Below are positions 8,484 through 16,758 of a stretch of DNA of 38,269 nucleotides, piece after piece. Below the pieces are notes generated by a model that was given only the letters and a program-made list of their open reading frames with translations, was not told the DNA's origin and searched no databases. The DNA lies in IMG/VR virus record IMGVR_UViG_3300010371_000070, positions 1-38,269 of that record; one strand, 5' to 3'. Each line of letters starts with the position of its first letter. Position 1 is the stretch's first letter. The position numbers and the translations under genes are program-made. This DNA is from a virus.

Positions 8484-11400
8484 CGGAACTGTCAGATGCA
8501 GAGGTGTTTGGCACCCCAAAGCCGCATGAGATGACCGACGCTGAGGTATTCGGCGGCGGTGTTGATAACTCGCCAAGACCGGCATTTTCACCCGGCGGCG
8601 GCGCATTCACAGGCAGCGACGGCGTCGATGTCGCCAAGACCGTCTATCCCTCGCTCGGCCCGATCCTGTCGGCATTTGGCCATGGCGCCAAGGAAGGCTG
8701 GGGCGACGAGCCGATCGGACTGTCTCCGGAGTCCGTGAAGTGGCTCTCGGACAAGGGCATCTTCGGCCCCGAAAAAGGCGGCTACCAGAATCCGTTCCAG
8801 GCCTTCAACGAGCTGCTGGCGCATACCGTGGTTGGGGCGGCCGACATCGCCGCCAAGGCCGGCGCTGCGGCGTTGCGCGGCAGTCAGGCGGCCGTGGCGG
8901 CGACGGGCGAACAGGTCGGCGCGCCGGCGCTCGGCCGCGACCTCGCCGCGATGCCGGAAGCCTTCTTCGGCTCGCCTCATCCGACCGGGATCCCAAAGGA
9001 GTTGCCGCCCGCGGTGGAAGGCAGGACCGTCGAAACGCCGCCGGTCCCCGTCGCCGAGCCCGGCGCGCTGCCTCCCGCGGTCGCCGAAGCCCGCGATCTC
9101 GGCGTGATTGGGCCGCCAAAACCTGACTTGTCCACAGCCTCGCCGGCCGAGAAGGCCGCGGCTGAGGTCCCGCCGCCGCCCAAGATTGCCGCCGCTGCGA
9201 TGGAAGGCGGTGAGATCAAGCGCGGGCCGGTACCAGGCGGACCAGAGAAGGCCGGCAACATCCGCCTCGACCAGATCGGCATCAACGCCGATGCCAAGGA
9301 CGTGATGCTGGAGGCGGCCAAGAACAATGACGACTTCAATCAGGCGCGCGCGGGCAATGTGCCTCTTGCGCAGGTCGAGAGCCTGTCGAATGCGTCTGGC
9401 GTGCCGAGCGAGACCCTGACTGGCAACGACGGCCTCGGTCGGCTGATGCACAACGATGCTGTGGTGCGGACGTGGCTGCAGGCCTTCCACCAGGCGACCG
9501 ACGAGATCGCCGACCAGATGAAGACCGTGGCAAATACGGGGGACGATGCCGACATCGCCAAGCTGCGCGAGATGAAGCTGCGGTTCCAGCACATGCAGGA
9601 GCAGGTCTCCGGCCTGACCGCAGAGGCCGGCCGGACGCTCGGCGTGTTCCGGGAGTTCTACGCCAACAAGGGCAAGGCCGAAGCGCTGGGCAAGGTGCTG
9701 GAGGACAACCCCGGCCTCGATGCCGACAGCCTGAAGAAGCTGGCCGACGCGGGTAAGGGCCTCGACGATCCCGCGTCGGTCGCGCGCCTCCTGCACGACT
9801 CGAACAAGCCGACCTTCTGGGACAAATACCTATATTACTGGGTCAACGCGCTGATCTCGGGGCCGGTCACCCATCTCAAATATATCGGCGCCAACGCGGC
9901 ATTTGGGGCCTATGAAGCAGGCGTGGTCACGCCCATTGCGGGCGCTCTGGGGGCCGCGCGGAGGCTCGTCGGCGGCACGGATGGCGTCTATGTAGGCGAG
10001 GCGGCCGCGCGCACATGGGGCCTTCTGGCGGGCACGCCGGACGCCCTGAAGGCCGCGTGGGAAGCCGCCAAGAACAACGTCATGACCCCGTTCGAGAACG
10101 AGGTCGCGGGCAAGGCAGTGAACCCGCTGACCCAGGTCCGACCCAACCCGATCGGCGGCAAGCTGGGCTTTGCGATCGGCATCCCCGGCCGGTCGGCGGC
10201 GGGCATCCACTCCTTCTTCCGCTTCCTCGGATACCGCGCGGAGATCGAGGCGCAGGCCTATCGCGCTGCGGCGAAGGAAGGATTGTCGCCGCTCGATGGG
10301 ACGGCCTTCTGGGAGCGCCGCGCCGCGCTGGCGGACCAGCCGACCGAGGCTATGATGAACGCCGGCATAGAGAACGGCAACCACCTGACGTTCATCTCGG
10401 AGCAGGGAGAGTTCGGCAAGGCGATCTCCCGGCTGGCCAATACCCGGCTCGGTCCGGGCGGCATGCAGCCGTTCAAGCTGATCCTGCCGTTCACCCACAT
10501 CCCCGGCCAGATCCTGCGCGCCGGTCTCGAGCAGACCCCAGCCGCGTTCCTGGACACCAAGATGCGAGCCGACATCCTCGGCAAGAACGGGGCGGTTGCT
10601 GCGGACACGGCGCGCGCGCGGCTCGTCGCCGGCGGCGCGGTCTCGGCCATGGTCGCGAACTGGGCCGTCAACGACGTGGTGACCGGCTACGGCCCGACCG
10701 ACCAGACGGAGCGGGCGCAGTGGCTGCGCACCCACGAGCCCTATTCAGTGCGGCTGGGCGGGTGGTGGTATTCCTATAACAAATTCGGCCCCATCGGCGA
10801 TCTCGTCGGGCTGGTCGCGAACATGGTGGACGTCGGCCCGGCCGTGAAGGAGGGCGACTACGCCAACGCCGCCGGCCACGTCATGAAGGCCACCTCACGC
10901 ATCCTCGAGGATGAGGTCGGCATGCAGGGGCTGGTCAACCTGATTGAGGCTCTGGACGATCCCGACCGCAAGATGGGGCGGTTTGTGGCTGGGCAGGCTG
11001 CCTCGAATTTGCCTTATTCCTCGCTGCTCCGGCAGGGCGCGTCCATCACCGACCCCTACATGCGGGAGGCCAAGACCTTCGTCGACCAGCTCCGCTATGC
11101 CGTCCCATTCGCCCGGCAAGAGCTCCTGCCGAAGCGGGACTGGCTCGGGGCGCCCATGGACAACCCCGGCTATGCCTCGATCATCCGCCAGCGTGCCGTC
11201 AACGAGGACCCGATCGACCAGGCGGTGTCCCAACTCCGCGGCTTCCGGCCGGCCCCGCCGCAACCGCGCATCGGTGGCGTCGCGCTGCCGCCCAGGATGT
11301 ACGACGAGTACCAGGCGACCGCCGGCGCGCTGACCCGGGCATCGCTGGAGAGCATGGTCACCGCGCCGGGCTGGGGCCAGATCCCGCCGGGCATCCGCGA

Positions 11401-11545
11401 GCAGGTCATGCACAGCATGGTGGAGAGCGCGCGCCGCACGGCCGGCTCGATGATGCAGGCCAAGCACCCGGAACTGATCATGCAGGGCGTCAAGGACCGC
11501 CAAGACAAGATCACCGGGGTCAAGCCGACCAAACTGCAGGACTGA
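8480..11545 (+). CDS. Large internal virion/DNA ejection protein
   Basis: 1021 residues from a GTG that overlaps the previous stop (GTGA). The first ~250 residues are Pro/Ala/Glu-rich and low in complexity. The first 25 hold two copies of the short motif (S/T)DAEVFG, which is often seen at the N-terminus of very large phage ejection proteins. From ~430 the protein has hydrophobic helices (YLYYWVNALISGPVTHL) and a conserved-looking region MQPFKLILPFTHIPGQILR followed by GWWYSYNKFGPIGDL. These features fit the biggest core protein of podoviruses (gp16 position), which inserts in the host envelope. I did not find a lytic transglycosylase active site such as the one in T7 gp16, so peptidoglycan cleavage by this protein is not supported. 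Confidence 0.78.
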   Translation: MTELSDAEVFGTPKPHEMTDAEVFGGGVDNSPRPAFSPGGGAFTGSDGVDVAKTVYPSLGPILSAFGHGAKEGWGDEPIGLSPESVKWLSDKGIFGPEKGGYQNPFQAFNELLAHTVVGAADIAAKAGAAALRGSQAAVAATGEQVGAPALGRDLAAMPEAFFGSPHPTGIPKELPPAVEGRTVETPPVPVAEPGALPPAVAEARDLGVIGPPKPDLSTASPAEKAAAEVPPPPKIAAAAMEGGEIKRGPVPGGPEKAGNIRLDQIGINADAKDVMLEAAKNNDDFNQARAGNVPLAQVESLSNASGVPSETLTGNDGLGRLMHNDAVVRTWLQAFHQATDEIADQMKTVANTGDDADIAKLREMKLRFQHMQEQVSGLTAEAGRTLGVFREFYANKGKAEALGKVLEDNPGLDADSLKKLADAGKGLDDPASVARLLHDSNKPTFWDKYLYYWVNALISGPVTHLKYIGANAAFGAYEAGVVTPIAGALGAARRLVGGTDGVYVGEAAARTWGLLAGTPDALKAAWEAAKNNVMTPFENEVAGKAVNPLTQVRPNPIGGKLGFAIGIPGRSAAGIHSFFRFLGYRAEIEAQAYRAAAKEGLSPLDGTAFWERRAALADQPTEAMMNAGIENGNHLTFISEQGEFGKAISRLANTRLGPGGMQPFKLILPFTHIPGQILRAGLEQTPAAFLDTKMRADILGKNGAVAADTARARLVAGGAVSAMVANWAVNDVVTGYGPTDQTERAQWLRTHEPYSVRLGGWWYSYNKFGPIGDLVGLVANMVDVGPAVKEGDYANAAGHVMKATSRILEDEVGMQGLVNLIEALDDPDRKMGRFVAGQAASNLPYSSLLRQGASITDPYMREAKTFVDQLRYAVPFARQELLPKRDWLGAPMDNPGYASIIRQRAVNEDPIDQAVSQLRGFRPAPPQPRIGGVALPPRMYDEYQATAGALTRASLESMVTAPGWGQIPPGIREQVMHSMVESARRTAGSMMQAKHPELIMQGVKDRQDKITGVKPTKLQD

Positions 11546-11546
11546 G

Positions 11547-11586
11547 GTGCGTTGTTGGTCGCGGCGCGGGCGGAACAATCCCGACC
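11547..11586 (+). promoter_or_regulatory. Late-unit element B before the fibre operon
   Basis: GTGCGTTGTTG at 11547-11557 is identical to element A and also exactly 40 bp from the following ATG (11587). It overlaps the tail of the ejection gene stop region. The 20 bases before the ATG (ending CAATCCCGACC) have no Shine-Dalgarno. The exact repetition of both sequence and distance is the evidence for a control site. Confidence 0.5.
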
Positions 11587-13479
11587 ATGCGCCAGATCCT
11601 GAAATTCCTCGTCCTCGCCGCCGCACTGCTGGCCCCATCCATCGCCAGCGCGCAGTGCCAATTCACTTTTCCGCTCCCGGCAAATACCGTTGTGGGCCGG
11701 CTTGGGGCGACCGGTAGTTCTGGACCCTGCCAAGCCATCCCATTCGCGGCGTTGGCATCGAGCGTTTTATCATCAGTGGCTACCGGGCACTGGTTTGCGC
11801 AGAATGGCGGCGTCGTCAATCGCATGAACGATAGGCTTCTTATCGGCGGTGCAACTGTCGGAGACGGCGCATTCCCCAACGTTACTCAAGACTGGCTGAC
11901 GCAGTTCCAGATCGCTGCCGGCCTCTCTGCTGGCGCTCCTATAGTTCACGAGCTGTCTGTTCTGACGCAACCTTCGTCAGCGGCTGCTTCCGGTGCTGAT
12001 GGAATTCTTGGTGGCGCGCAGAGTCTCTTCTCGACTAGCGCGGCGACTGCGACCATCGGCATTAGTGGTTATGCCGTCAACAACAACGCCACACTTGCTA
12101 CCGATGCCTGGGCGTTTTACGGGGAATGTCACAACACGACTTCGTCGGTCAACGGCTGCATAGGTATGGAGCTTGATCCGCGAACTACAGTTGCCTCTGT
12201 GTCGCCGTCGCCTGCGCAGCAGGGCAACGTCCTCGGTGAGCAACTTGCTTGCGGCGCTGGACTTGCCACGACTGGCCAGGATTGCTCCGCCGCCATTCAG
12301 CTCGCTCGTAATCCCACAAAGTTCAAGGTCGGCATCAATTTTATGCAGGATGCCCTGACCGGCAACGACGGCACAACGGGTTCGGCAACCGCCATAGCCC
12401 TTCCAAAGGGAGACACTATCCAATGGTACAACTCCTCTGGGGTTACAACAGCGGCGATTGCGAGCACTATCGCAACGGCTGCGAACGGCATCAATCTGAA
12501 CTTTAATGATAATGGCCTTCAGGTCGCGAATAGTTCGAACTCTTACTCTATAGCCTATTTTTTTCCGCTCGCGAGCTCGGTCAATTATCTGTCGTTCCAG
12601 CCTAACGTGACAGGCAGCGCTCCGACCATAGCGGCCGGAGGCACTGACACGGACATCGGAATCAACCTGACAGGCAAGGGTGCCGGGACTATTAATTTAA
12701 ATTCTGCCATCAAGTACGGTGGCGTGACGCTTTCTAACTCGGTGACCGGTACCGGGGCGATGGTGTTGGCAACTTCGCCAACGCTGACGACGCCGATTCT
12801 AGGCGTTGCCACGGCGACGTCCATCAACAAGGTGGCCATTACCGCGCCAGCGACGTCGGCAACACTGACGATTGCCAATGGCAAAACTCTTACCGCATCG
12901 AACTCGCTCACGTTGGCCGGAACAGATTCGACGACGCTGACGTTCCAGGGCACGGATACCTATATCGGTCGCGCGACGACAGATACTCTGACGAATAAGA
13001 CTTACGACACGGCCGGCACCGGCAACGTTTTCAAGATCAACGGCACAACTGTATCATCGGTGTTTGGCTCTGGGAGCGCTGTTTCAATGGCGGCTGTTCT
13101 CGGTCAACTTCGGTTCGTGATCACCGGAGTAAACTTCAATTCTGCAAACACGGACAACGCTATCTCGATTTCGCTACCGAGTGGAGTTACCCGTTATCAG
13201 GTGACAGGAATCCGCATCACAAATGCGAGTGCGTCAGTCTCTACTGCCACAGCGGGCCTGTTCACCTCTACTGGCGGTGGAGGCGTGGCGATTGCTTCCA
13301 ATCAGGCAATTACGGTTACGGCGACAGCAACCGATACAAACAACAACATGCAGGCGCTGACCCTAAATAACAGCAGCACCGAGGCATACAACGATGCAAC
13401 GCTCCAGTTCCGGATTGGGACTGCGCAAGGATCAGCGGCGACTGCCGATGTGCATCTGACCATCATTCCGCTTACTTAA
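11587..13479 (+). CDS. Tail fibre-like protein with N-terminal signal peptide
   Basis: 630 residues. Residues 1-22 form a clear Sec signal peptide: Arg/Lys start, LKFLVLAAALLAPS core, ASA-Q cleavage site. The mature part is Ser/Thr/Gly/Ala-rich with few charges. It contains a VVGRLGATGSSGPCQAIPFA segment and, at ~375-480, the repeat-like beta run common in tail fibres (VTGTGAMVLATSPTLTTPIL, TLTNKTYDTAGTGN), then a beta domain at the C-terminus. Fibre-type sequence and position after the ejection genes suggest receptor binding, but a signal peptide is unexpected for a protein assembled in the cytoplasm. It may instead be exported. G+C is lower than in the upstream virion genes, as often in host-range genes. 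Confidence 0.75.
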   Translation: MRQILKFLVLAAALLAPSIASAQCQFTFPLPANTVVGRLGATGSSGPCQAIPFAALASSVLSSVATGHWFAQNGGVVNRMNDRLLIGGATVGDGAFPNVTQDWLTQFQIAAGLSAGAPIVHELSVLTQPSSAAASGADGILGGAQSLFSTSAATATIGISGYAVNNNATLATDAWAFYGECHNTTSSVNGCIGMELDPRTTVASVSPSPAQQGNVLGEQLACGAGLATTGQDCSAAIQLARNPTKFKVGINFMQDALTGNDGTTGSATAIALPKGDTIQWYNSSGVTTAAIASTIATAANGINLNFNDNGLQVANSSNSYSIAYFFPLASSVNYLSFQPNVTGSAPTIAAGGTDTDIGINLTGKGAGTINLNSAIKYGGVTLSNSVTGTGAMVLATSPTLTTPILGVATATSINKVAITAPATSATLTIANGKTLTASNSLTLAGTDSTTLTFQGTDTYIGRATTDTLTNKTYDTAGTGNVFKINGTTVSSVFGSGSAVSMAAVLGQLRFVITGVNFNSANTDNAISISLPSGVTRYQVTGIRITNASASVSTATAGLFTSTGGGGVAIASNQAITVTATATDTNNNMQALTLNNSSTEAYNDATLQFRIGTAQGSAATADVHLTIIPLT

Positions 13480-13493
13480 TGGAAAGTCTTTCG

Positions 13494-13739
13494 ATGAAAA
13501 CCTTGCGACATGTCTGCATTGGTCTGTGCTCAATTGCATTGATCAGCGCAGCAAACGCTCAGCAAGTTGAGCAGCAAATCTATACGCTGACCCTCAGTTC
13601 CTCTGAGATTAATCTGATCGGTCAAGGCTTGAGCGAACTTCCGTTCAAAACATCCAACCAACTCATTGCGAAGCTCAGCAAGCAACTGCATGACCAGGAC
13701 GATCAGCGCGGAAAGCAAGTTGAGAAGGATAAGCAGTAG
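13494..13739 (+). CDS. Small secreted protein, unknown function
   Basis: ATG 13494 is chosen because GGAAAG lies 10 bases before it and because it gives a clean signal peptide (MKTLRHVCIGLCSIALISAANA, cited here as a 22-residue segment ending ANA-Q). An in-frame ATG at 13479 overlaps the fibre stop and would add five residues. The mature ~58 residues contain an amphipathic helix pattern (SSEINLIGQGLSELPFK) of a type I know from short phage proteins near fibre genes, then a charged tail. It follows another exported protein, so the pair may act together in the periplasm or at the surface. Confidence 0.72.
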   Translation: MKTLRHVCIGLCSIALISAANAQQVEQQIYTLTLSSSEINLIGQGLSELPFKTSNQLIAKLSKQLHDQDDQRGKQVEKDKQ

Positions 13740-13741
13740 GT

Positions 13742-14839
13742 TTACGCGATCGTCGCGGTATTTAGCGACATCGTGAATTCTGACTTCGCCTTTTGAAGGG
13801 CCTCGAGATATCGCACCCCGTTGGTCATGTCAGGTTCGAGGTGGTTGCCCTCGGCCCATTCGTTCCATGCGTTGACGAAGATCAGGTTATTGCTCGGCAT
13901 GTTGCGCTGGTTATCGGCGAGAGTTTGCGCCATCGCCGCCTCGAATGCTTCCGGCGTGTTGTTTATGATGATGATGCCATCGGCGCCGCGCCGCGGAGAA
14001 TTGTCGAATCCGACCATTACGCACGGGATCGACGGCTTAGGCGCCGGATGCTGAAGCATTTGACGTCTGCTCTCGGCATAATCGAAAAGCCTCAATCTGC
14101 TATCGTTTACGCCAAGTTTCAGGTTTGCTTTCCTTCGAACATCGGGAGAGATGTCGTCGTCAAGTGCTAGCTGGAGCGCGCCTAGCTGTGGTTCGAACTT
14201 TAGATTCTCGTCAAAGCCATGGGGCCGGAAGTCTTCTGTCGAATGACTGTTTATCCCTATAAGGTACGGATCTTCGTGAGCAACCTCGCGCAGCACGGCA
14301 ACAAAGCGTCCGATGTCAGGATGATGCAGCGGCGCGTAGACGAGGAATACAGGCCTGCCTTTGACCCTGATATACCGCCTGTCAGCAAAGGCGCCCGCAA
14401 GCCATATGGCGTGTTCGCGATCGTCTTCCGCGCTGTAGGTTTGCGGCATCAAGACATCCTGCTCGCGTCCCAGCCATGTTCGAGACCATGGCTCATTGGC
14501 CCATGCCAGGCAGAAAGGAAAGTCCGGCTCGCCAAATTTCAGAACCTCATTGAAGGGTCGTCTCAGCAATCTCTTGCCGCCAAACCAGTAATGCCAATAG
14601 CAAAACCCATCCACGCCGTATTTACGGGCTAGATCGGCTTGTTCCTCGCGGGCCTCAAAGACCCGAAGATCATAGAAGCCAAGATCCGCCGGAATATGTG
14701 GCTGATGATGCCCTGGGAACAGGGGTTGGGCCCTGGCAACATTCGTCCATTCAGTGAAGCCCTTTCCCCACCATCGATCATTTTCAGGGATCGGATGAAA
14801 TTGAGGAAGATAGAAAGCGATCACGCGGGGACTTGCCAT
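13742..14839 (-). CDS. WbsX / GH99-like glycan-active protein
   Basis: 365 residues from ATG 14839, preceded by a strong GGGAGGAGT; longer in-frame starts lack such a site. The sequence matches the WbsX-type 'glycoside hydrolase family 99-like' proteins: YLPQFHPIPENDRWWGKGFT at the start, YGVDGFCYWHYWFGGKRLL near 75, CLAWANEPWSRTW near 105, and a C-terminal FVNAWNEWAEGNHLEPD. Such proteins occur in O-antigen and exopolysaccharide clusters; their chemistry is poorly defined. It has no signal peptide, so it is likely cytoplasmic. It is the only minus-strand gene in the late region, has lower G+C, and ends 2 bases from the convergent secreted-protein gene, all typical of a cargo gene. It might alter host surface polysaccharide in lysogens. 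Confidence 0.85.
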   Translation of the reverse strand: MASPRVIAFYLPQFHPIPENDRWWGKGFTEWTNVARAQPLFPGHHQPHIPADLGFYDLRVFEAREEQADLARKYGVDGFCYWHYWFGGKRLLRRPFNEVLKFGEPDFPFCLAWANEPWSRTWLGREQDVLMPQTYSAEDDREHAIWLAGAFADRRYIRVKGRPVFLVYAPLHHPDIGRFVAVLREVAHEDPYLIGINSHSTEDFRPHGFDENLKFEPQLGALQLALDDDISPDVRRKANLKLGVNDSRLRLFDYAESRRQMLQHPAPKPSIPCVMVGFDNSPRRGADGIIIINNTPEAFEAAMAQTLADNQRNMPSNNLIFVNAWNEWAEGNHLEPDMTNGVRYLEALQKAKSEFTMSLNTATIA

Positions 14840-14903
14840 TACAGGATTACTCCTCCCTGAAATGGCGCAACTATAGGCACGCAACCGCAGCGCTATCAAG
14901 CGG

Positions 14904-14946
14904 GGACGTTGTTGCATGTAAGCCACGCCGCCATGGTCGCCCCGTC
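14904..14946 (+). promoter_or_regulatory. Late-unit element F before the lysis genes (variant copy)
   Basis: GGACGTTGTTGCATG at 14904-14918 keeps CGTTGTTG of the late element and shares the following CATG with element A. It is 43 bp before the ATG at 14947, rather than 40. No Shine-Dalgarno precedes that ATG. It lies in the divergent spacer between the glycan gene and the endolysin gene. Confidence 0.4.
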
Positions 14947-15591
14947 ATGGCGGATATCCTGCAGAATCTCCTCTCCAAGGCTGATTTGCTCATCGTTTTC
15001 ATGGGCATGGCGCTGCTGCTCTGGCGCGCGCTCGACGCGCTGTCCACGCTGGCGCACCTTCTGGCAGGTCAGCCGGCCTCAAGCAAGGCGGCTGGCGCCA
15101 TTGTCGGCACGGTCCTACCCAAGATACCCGCGGCCGCTCCTGAGCCGTCCCAGCCGCCAACGGAAACTGTCGTTCTCGATCAGGCCTTCGTCGACTTCGT
15201 GAAACGGCAGGAGGGCTACGCGCCCAAGGCCAAATGGGACTACAAGCAGTATACCAACGGTTACGGCACCAGGGCGCTCTCGGCCGACGAAACGATCAGC
15301 GAGGCTGAGGCAGAGCGCCGGCTGACCGACGAACTCGGCAAAGCCCTGATCGCGGTCAAGGCATTCATCCCCGCCAATACCCCCGTGGGCGTCGAGCAGG
15401 CGCTCACCGATGCGTCCTTCAATCTCGGCACGGCATGGATGAAGGCCGGCCTGGGGACGGCTGTAAAGGCCGGGGATTGGGCCGCAGCCAAGGAGCACCT
15501 CCTCCAATACAACCACGCCGGCGGTCAGGTCCTGGACGGACTGACCAAGCGTCGTCAGGCGGAGGTCAACATGTTCGACAACCCTTTATGA
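14947..15591 (+). CDS. Endolysin, GH24 lysozyme with N-terminal membrane anchor
   Basis: 214 residues from ATG 14947. Residues 12-41 form one hydrophobic segment (LLIVFMGMALLLW core), followed by a Pro/Ala-rich linker (~58-72) and a GH24 lysozyme domain from ~77. Catalytic Glu89 (RQEGY), Asp98 and Thr103 (YTNGYGT) follow the Glu-x8-Asp-xn-Thr order of T4-type lysozymes, with one residue fewer between Asp and Thr than usual. Later motifs (ALTDASFNLG, TKRRQAEVNMF) match the family. The enzyme cleaves peptidoglycan glycan strands. The anchor suggests export without holin-made holes, as in signal-arrest-release lysins, though the segment is more hydrophobic than many of those. Longer in-frame starts upstream are less likely because they run into element F. 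Confidence 0.88.
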   Translation: MADILQNLLSKADLLIVFMGMALLLWRALDALSTLAHLLAGQPASSKAAGAIVGTVLPKIPAAAPEPSQPPTETVVLDQAFVDFVKRQEGYAPKAKWDYKQYTNGYGTRALSADETISEAEAERRLTDELGKALIAVKAFIPANTPVGVEQALTDASFNLGTAWMKAGLGTAVKAGDWAAAKEHLLQYNHAGGQVLDGLTKRRQAEVNMFDNPL

Positions 15592-15605
15592 TCAAGGAGA
15601 AGACC

Positions 15606-15896
15606 ATGACTACCGTTGATGTGAGTGGAATTGCGGCGAACGTCGAAAAGGGCATCGAGGCCGCAATGAAGATCGAGCCCACCGTTGCCAGCATGGCTGG
15701 CATGTTCGTGCCAGGCGCTGCGCCGATCGTTGCCATGGTGCAGCCGTGGATCGTGTTCGCCGCGCCCTATCTCGAACGGGCATTGAACGACGTCGCGTCC
15801 AACAATGGCGGCGATGTGATGAGCGCGGTGATTGAGGTGCTTCAGCATGTCACCAAGGGCATGCCAAATTCATCGGCTCTTACGCCCTCGGCCTGA
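15606..15896 (+). CDS. Small hydrophobic protein, candidate holin
   Basis: 96 residues from ATG 15606 with an excellent AAGGAG six bases upstream, 14 bases after the endolysin stop. The middle (residues ~30-58, starting MAGMFVPGAAPIVAMVQPW) is moderately hydrophobic and could form one or two membrane helices; the ends are polar. Its position directly after a lysin favours a holin-type or lysis-timing role, but small size and weak hydrophobicity leave this open. Confidence 0.6.
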   Translation: MTTVDVSGIAANVEKGIEAAMKIEPTVASMAGMFVPGAAPIVAMVQPWIVFAAPYLERALNDVASNNGGDVMSAVIEVLQHVTKGMPNSSALTPSA

Positions 15897-15908
15897 GTCC
15901 CAAGCGGC

Positions 15909-15939
15909 CCCGGTCCGTCGCTGGAAACGGCGGGCCGGG
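15909..15939 (+). repeat. GC-rich hairpin in the lysis region
   Basis: CCCGGTCCG (15909-15917) pairs with CGGGCCGGG (15931-15939) as a 9-bp stem with one G-T pair and a 13-base loop. No T-run follows, so it is not a standard intrinsic terminator. It sits in the 132-bp gap between the candidate holin and the next small membrane gene. It could slow polymerase or protect the mRNA end. Confidence 0.4.
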
Positions 15940-16028
15940 ACCTAACCCCCACGTCGAGCAACCAACGCGAGGGCTGATTGATATGACAACCGAAAGGTTA
16001 AGGCTTCTTCAAGGCAGGGACGCCGGCC

Positions 16029-16295
16029 ATGCAGCTTGATCCCCAATGGATTATTGCGCTTGCGGCCCTTGGAACGCTGGCAATCCTTTGGACCTCCACG
16101 GTGATCGGCGGGATGGTCTGGCTTGGTCGACGGTTCGATGACCTTAAGGCCGAGATCCTGACCGAGCTCAACGCCAAGCACGACTCCAATCAGATGCGCT
16201 ACGATGCGCTGGCAACGCTGGTCACGCGACACGAAACGATCCTCGATCCCGAATTCAATGGCAGCGGCCTTATGAAGCACGGGAGGCATTCATGA
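16029..16295 (+). CDS. Small single-span membrane protein, candidate holin or spanin-like
   Basis: 88 residues. Residues ~7-32 form a strong membrane helix (WIIALAALGTLAILW core), followed by a charged helix (RRFDDLKAEILTELNAK) with coiled-coil character. Such an N-terminal helix plus soluble coil is seen in class III holins, XhlA-like proteins and i-spanins. It overlaps the next secreted gene by ATGA, which suggests coupled translation within the lysis operon. The exact lysis role cannot be fixed from sequence. Confidence 0.65.
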   Translation: MQLDPQWIIALAALGTLAILWTSTVIGGMVWLGRRFDDLKAEILTELNAKHDSNQMRYDALATLVTRHETILDPEFNGSGLMKHGRHS

Positions 16296-16678
16296 AGGAG
16301 CCTCCGTCAGGCCACGCGCTCGGTATGTGGGCAGCGGCGATGGCTACGATATTTGGGTTGCTATTTGCGATCCATGCCTGCGCCCCAGCTCACGCCCATG
16401 ACCACGAACGCCCAGAGCTCGATAGCTGGTACCACGGACTGCACAGCAAAGCGCAGACCTGGTGCTGCGAGGGCGACGAGGCCACCCACCTTGCCGATGA
16501 GGACTGGGAAAGCAAGGACGGCCACTACCGCGTGCGGATCGATGGCGCTTGGGTCGAGGTGCCGGACGGCGCTGTGATCGAGGCGCCTAACCGCGATGGG
16601 CGCACACTGGTATGGCCCTATTATCTCGACGGCCAGCGCAGAGGGGTGCGCTGCTTCATGCCGGGGTCGATGACGTGA
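16292..16678 (+). CDS. Secreted small protein of rhizobial phage type, unknown function
   Basis: 128 residues. Residues ~10-35 form a signal peptide (MWAAAMATIFGLLFAIHA, then APAHAH). The mature part starts with a His/Asp-rich HDHERPELDSW, has a Cys pair (TWCCEGDEA), and a conserved-looking DGHYRVRIDGAWVEVP block followed by APNRDGRTLVWPYY. Proteins of this make-up are familiar to me from Bradyrhizobium-type genomes and their phages, but no function is known to me. Paired Cys and the His cluster could bind metal. It starts with ATGA overlap and ends with GTGA overlap onto the next tiny gene. Confidence 0.7.
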   Translation: MKEPPSGHALGMWAAAMATIFGLLFAIHACAPAHAHDHERPELDSWYHGLHSKAQTWCCEGDEATHLADEDWESKDGHYRVRIDGAWVEVPDGAVIEAPNRDGRTLVWPYYLDGQRRGVRCFMPGSMT

Positions 16679-16758
16679 GCGCTGGCGGGATCGCCCTCAC
16701 GATCATCTTAGTCTGGCTTGGCTGGAAGGTGATTAAGCTTTGGGCTGGGCTAAGATGA
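16675..16758 (+). CDS. Tiny membrane protein (27 residues)
   Basis: A GTG at 16675 overlaps the preceding stop (GTGA). The frame encodes 27 residues, almost all one membrane helix (IALTIILVWLGWKVIKLW). Its stop overlaps the ATG of the next short frame (ATGA), so three coding regions are chained without gaps. Chaining and the clear helix are the evidence; such tiny spans occur in phage lysis cassettes. It could be an accessory holin or antiholin. Confidence 0.5.
   Translation: MSAGGIALTIILVWLGWKVIKLWAGLR

Noticed and set aside
8588-9796. Minus-strand open frame of 402 codons opposite the ejection protein
   Set aside because: No motif, Arg/His/Leu bias, and no break in the plus-strand operon.
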